From assembly GCF_000022545.1 (NCBI RefSeq), contig NC_012883.1:310001-374000 (forward strand): a stretch of 64,000 nt of DNA, written 5' to 3'. The notes beneath the pieces were generated by a model. It was not told the origin of the DNA, made no database searches, and saw only the letters and a list, made by a program, of their open reading frames with translations. The position numbers were made by a program, and so were the translations under genes. Below are positions 61,700-64,000 of the stretch, in pieces (the first letter of the stretch is position 1; every line of letters starts with the position of its first letter). The DNA comes from Thermococcus sibiricus MM 739 (GTDB lineage Archaea > Methanobacteriota_B > Thermococci > Thermococcales > Thermococcaceae).

Positions 61700-64000
61700 A
61701 TGAGAGGTCCTACTATTGTTGAGGTTACTCCGGATGATCTTTGGCACATTATGAAGGCTTACTGGGATGAAAAAGGGCTTGTAAGACAGCACCTCGACTC
61801 CTACAATGCCTTTATTGAGCATGGAATGCAAGAAGTTATTAGCGAATTTGAAGGAGTAAAACCAGATATACCTGATTTTGAAGTCAAGTTTGGAAGAGTT
61901 AGACTTGGAGAACCAGAATTTCAAGAAGCTCATGGACAAAGAAAGCCTTTATATCCCATAGATGCTAGGATTAGGAATTTAACTTATTCTGCACCGGTCT
62001 TCTTGGGAATGATACCAGTAGTGAAGGGGATTGAACAAGAGCCAGTTGAGGTAAGAATTGGTGAATTGCCGGTAATGCTGAAATCCAAAATCTGTCGTCT
62101 TTACAACTTAAGTGATGAAGAACTTATAGCACATGGAGAGGATCCTAAAGATCCAGGAGGATATTTCATTATTAACGGTTCTGAAAGAGTTATTGTGTCT
62201 ATTGAAGATTTAGCTCCAAACAGAACGCTTGTTGAGATCGACGAGAGACAAAATAGATACATAGCAAAATGTTTTTCATACAGACATGGTTATAGAGCTT
62301 TAATAACAGTGGAGAGGAGAAAAGACGGTTTACTTTATGTTTCAATTCCGAATGTACCAGGTGTTCTTAAATTTGTACACATTATGAGGGCTCTTGGTCT
62401 GGAGAGTGATAAGGAAATAGTTGATGCTGTGGGTAACAATCCTGAGGTTCAACAGGTTCTCTTTGACAATTTAGAGGATGCAAGTGATGTTCAAACTCAA
62501 GAGGAGGCTTTAGATTATATTGGAAAGAGAGCAATGCCTGGGCAGCCCAAAGAATATAGGCTTAGAAGGGCTCACTCAATAATTGATAACAATCTTCTCC
62601 CGCACATGGGGGTAAGTCCAGAGGACAGGATAAGGAAAGCATATTACCTTGGAATGATGGCACTTAAAGTAACTGAACTTTCTCTTGGACTGAGAGAGGA
62701 GGATGATAAAGATCATTATGCTAGTAAGAGGCTTAAACTTGCCGGAGATCTCTTGAAGGACCTTTTTAGAGTTGCATTCGGCCAGCTTGTAAAGGACATG
62801 CAATATCAACTAACTAAAACCTACCAAAGAAAGGGTGAGAAGTATACTTTCCAAGATATACAGAGGTTTGTGAGAAACTCTGTAAGGCCTGATGTACTAA
62901 CTGAAAGAATCGAACATGCTCTCGCCACGGGGGCTTGGCCGGGAGGAAGAACTGGTGTTAGCCAGTTGCTTGATAGAACTAATTACATGTCTACGCTTTC
63001 CCACTTGAGAAGGGTCACTTCTCCACTAAGCAGAGAGCAACCTCATTTCGAGGCAAGAGATCTGCACGGTACTCATTGGGGAAGAATATGTCCAACTGAA
63101 ACCCCAGAAGGACCTAACTGTGGACTGGTTAAGAACCTCTCGCTAATGTCTCAAATTACTACTGCTATTCCAGAAGAGGAAGTTTTTGCATATTTGGAAA
63201 GTCTTGGGATCGTGCACATTGAGGAAAGAAGACCAGAACCCGATGATTGGAGGGTTTATCTTAATGGAGTTCTTGTTGGGACATATAAAGATGGCGTAGA
63301 GTTAATTAATAAAATAAAAACCGATAGGAGAGAAGGGAGAATAAGTGAGGTTATAAATGTCGCGTACTATGAGGATGTTAGAGAGATTTACATCAACAGT
63401 GATGAGGGTAGAGTCAGGAGACCACTAATCATAGTTGAAAATGGTGTTCCAAAATTAACCAAAGATCATGTAGAGGCAATAAAGAAAGGGACACTTAAGT
63501 GGAGTGACTTGATAAGAATAGGTGTCATTGAGTACCTCGATGCTGAGGAAGAAGAGAACGCTTATGTGGCTACATGGCCCTGGGAAGTTACTGAAGAACA
63601 CACACATTTGGAGATAATGCCTGCCACCATTTTAGGATTACCGGCGTCACTGGTCCCATATCCAGAACATAATGCTGCTCCAAGAAATACTTATGGAGCA
63701 GGTATGGCTAAGCAAAGCCTTGGCCTTGGTTGGGCCAACTTTAGGATAAGAGTAGACACTAGAGGGCATTTGATGCACTATCCTCAAGTCCCACTTGTTA
63801 ACTCCAGGATCATGGAAGCGGTAGGATTTGAACAAAGACCTGCTGGTCAGAATTTTATTGTCGCAGTCTTGAGTTATAGTGGATATAACATGGAAGATGC
63901 CGTTATAATGAATAAGGCCTCAATTGAAAGAGGATTGGCAAGGTCAACATTCTTTAGAACTTATGAAGCTGAAGAAAAGAAGTATATGGGAGGACAAACA
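61700..64000 (+). CDS. rpoB: DNA-directed RNA polymerase subunit B (Rpo2), 5' part
   Basis: ATG 61700 (GAGGTGAGA upstream) opens a frame that continues through the right edge, 767 codons of about 1120 expected. [19 protein letters not shown] start; [15 protein letters not shown] and [18 protein letters not shown] (lobe), [20 protein letters not shown] (fork region), and [20 protein letters not shown] near the edge. Second-largest catalytic subunit; overlaps nothing and follows rpoH by 17 nt. Confidence 0.96.
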   Translation, partial: MRGPTIVEVTPDDLWHIMKAYWDEKGLVRQHLDSYNAFIEHGMQEVISEFEGVKPDIPDFEVKFGRVRLGEPEFQEAHGQRKPLYPIDARIRNLTYSAPVFLGMIPVVKGIEQEPVEVRIGELPVMLKSKICRLYNLSDEELIAHGEDPKDPGGYFIINGSERVIVSIEDLAPNRTLVEIDERQNRYIAKCFSYRHGYRALITVERRKDGLLYVSIPNVPGVLKFVHIMRALGLESDKEIVDAVGNNPEVQQVLFDNLEDASDVQTQEEALDYIGKRAMPGQPKEYRLRRAHSIIDNNLLPHMGVSPEDRIRKAYYLGMMALKVTELSLGLREEDDKDHYASKRLKLAGDLLKDLFRVAFGQLVKDMQYQLTKTYQRKGEKYTFQDIQRFVRNSVRPDVLTERIEHALATGAWPGGRTGVSQLLDRTNYMSTLSHLRRVTSPLSREQPHFEARDLHGTHWGRICPTETPEGPNCGLVKNLSLMSQITTAIPEEEVFAYLESLGIVHIEERRPEPDDWRVYLNGVLVGTYKDGVELINKIKTDRREGRISEVINVAYYEDVREIYINSDEGRVRRPLIIVENGVPKLTKDHVEAIKKGTLKWSDLIRIGVIEYLDAEEEENAYVATWPWEVTEEHTHLEIMPATILGLPASLVPYPEHNAAPRNTYGAGMAKQSLGLGWANFRIRVDTRGHLMHYPQVPLVNSRIMEAVGFEQRPAGQNFIVAVLSYSGYNMEDAVIMNKASIERGLARSTFFRTYEAEEKKYMGGQT

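Overview
The window is a stretch of a Thermococcales chromosome (hyperthermophilic Euryarchaeota). The evidence is the archaeal ribosomal-protein and RNA-polymerase operons (S13-S4-S11-RpoD-L18e-L13-S9-RpoN-RpoK-S2 and SecE-Spt5-L11-L1-L10-L12, then RpoH-RpoB), Cbf5, a GEK-type D-aminoacyl-tRNA deacylase, GGTG/GGAGG ribosome-binding sites with TATA boxes about 25 nt before predicted transcript starts, a CGP-CTERM surface signal, and the trehalose/maltose TreT-TrmB-MalK module. The AT-rich base use and a laminarin/agar/beta-glucan utilisation island recall Thermococcus sibiricus; that species name is from memory and not proven here.

Region 1 (1-18.9 kb) is a saccharolytic island. On the minus strand, read from 11.3 kb downward, lie secreted multidomain GH12-like proteins, a CGP-CTERM GH12-like protein, an agarase-like lipoprotein, a GH1 beta-glycosidase, a VapBC-type toxin-antitoxin pair, a GH16 laminarinase lipoprotein and a glycoside phosphorylase that runs off the left edge. 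Divergent from these on the plus strand is a CbtABCDF-type oligosaccharide ABC transporter followed by a second GH1 enzyme. Together they make a polymer-to-monosaccharide route: surface or secreted endo-enzymes, uptake of beta-linked oligomers, then cytoplasmic hydrolysis and probably phosphorolysis. The largest GH12-like gene is interrupted by an in-frame TGA.

Region 2 (19-31 kb) is housekeeping: Cbf5, an RsmC-like methyltransferase whose end overlaps tRNA-Ser, the ribosomal/RNA-polymerase operon with embedded tRNA-Leu and tRNA-Pro and a degenerate enolase paralogue, a nitroreductase, two ThiI-type proteins around a DUF998 membrane protein, and a frameshifted PLP-dependent cysteine-synthase-like gene.

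Region 3 (31-46.7 kb) is a second sugar region: a PfkB kinase divergent from a MalEFG-like ABC transporter with TreT, TrmB and MalK, then a fucose-isomerase-like protein, a glycogen-debranching-like glycosidase and a GH130 phosphorylase. Two copies of a TACTNNNAGTA motif sit in the divergent intergenic region. A thiamine-type ABC transporter (permease, ATPase, and a convergent binding protein) follows.

Region 4 (46.7-55.2 kb) is mixed: tRNA-Gly, a BtpA-family protein, a PIN protein of the RNA-ligase-partner family, a second fucose-isomerase-like protein, a class III signal-peptide (pilin-like) protein, a TAXI-TRAP transporter with DUF1850, and D-aminoacyl-tRNA deacylase.

Region 5 (55.2-64 kb) is the FtsZ-SecE-Spt5-L11-L1-L10-L12 cluster, a dCTP-deaminase-like protein, five tRNA genes (Arg, Met, Asn, Thr, Pro), RpoH and the first 767 codons of RpoB. 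No gene-free stretch exceeds 300 bases; the longest (18856-19137, 54083-54358, 61149-61433) hold promoters and, in the last, an unexplained nested inverted-repeat structure.
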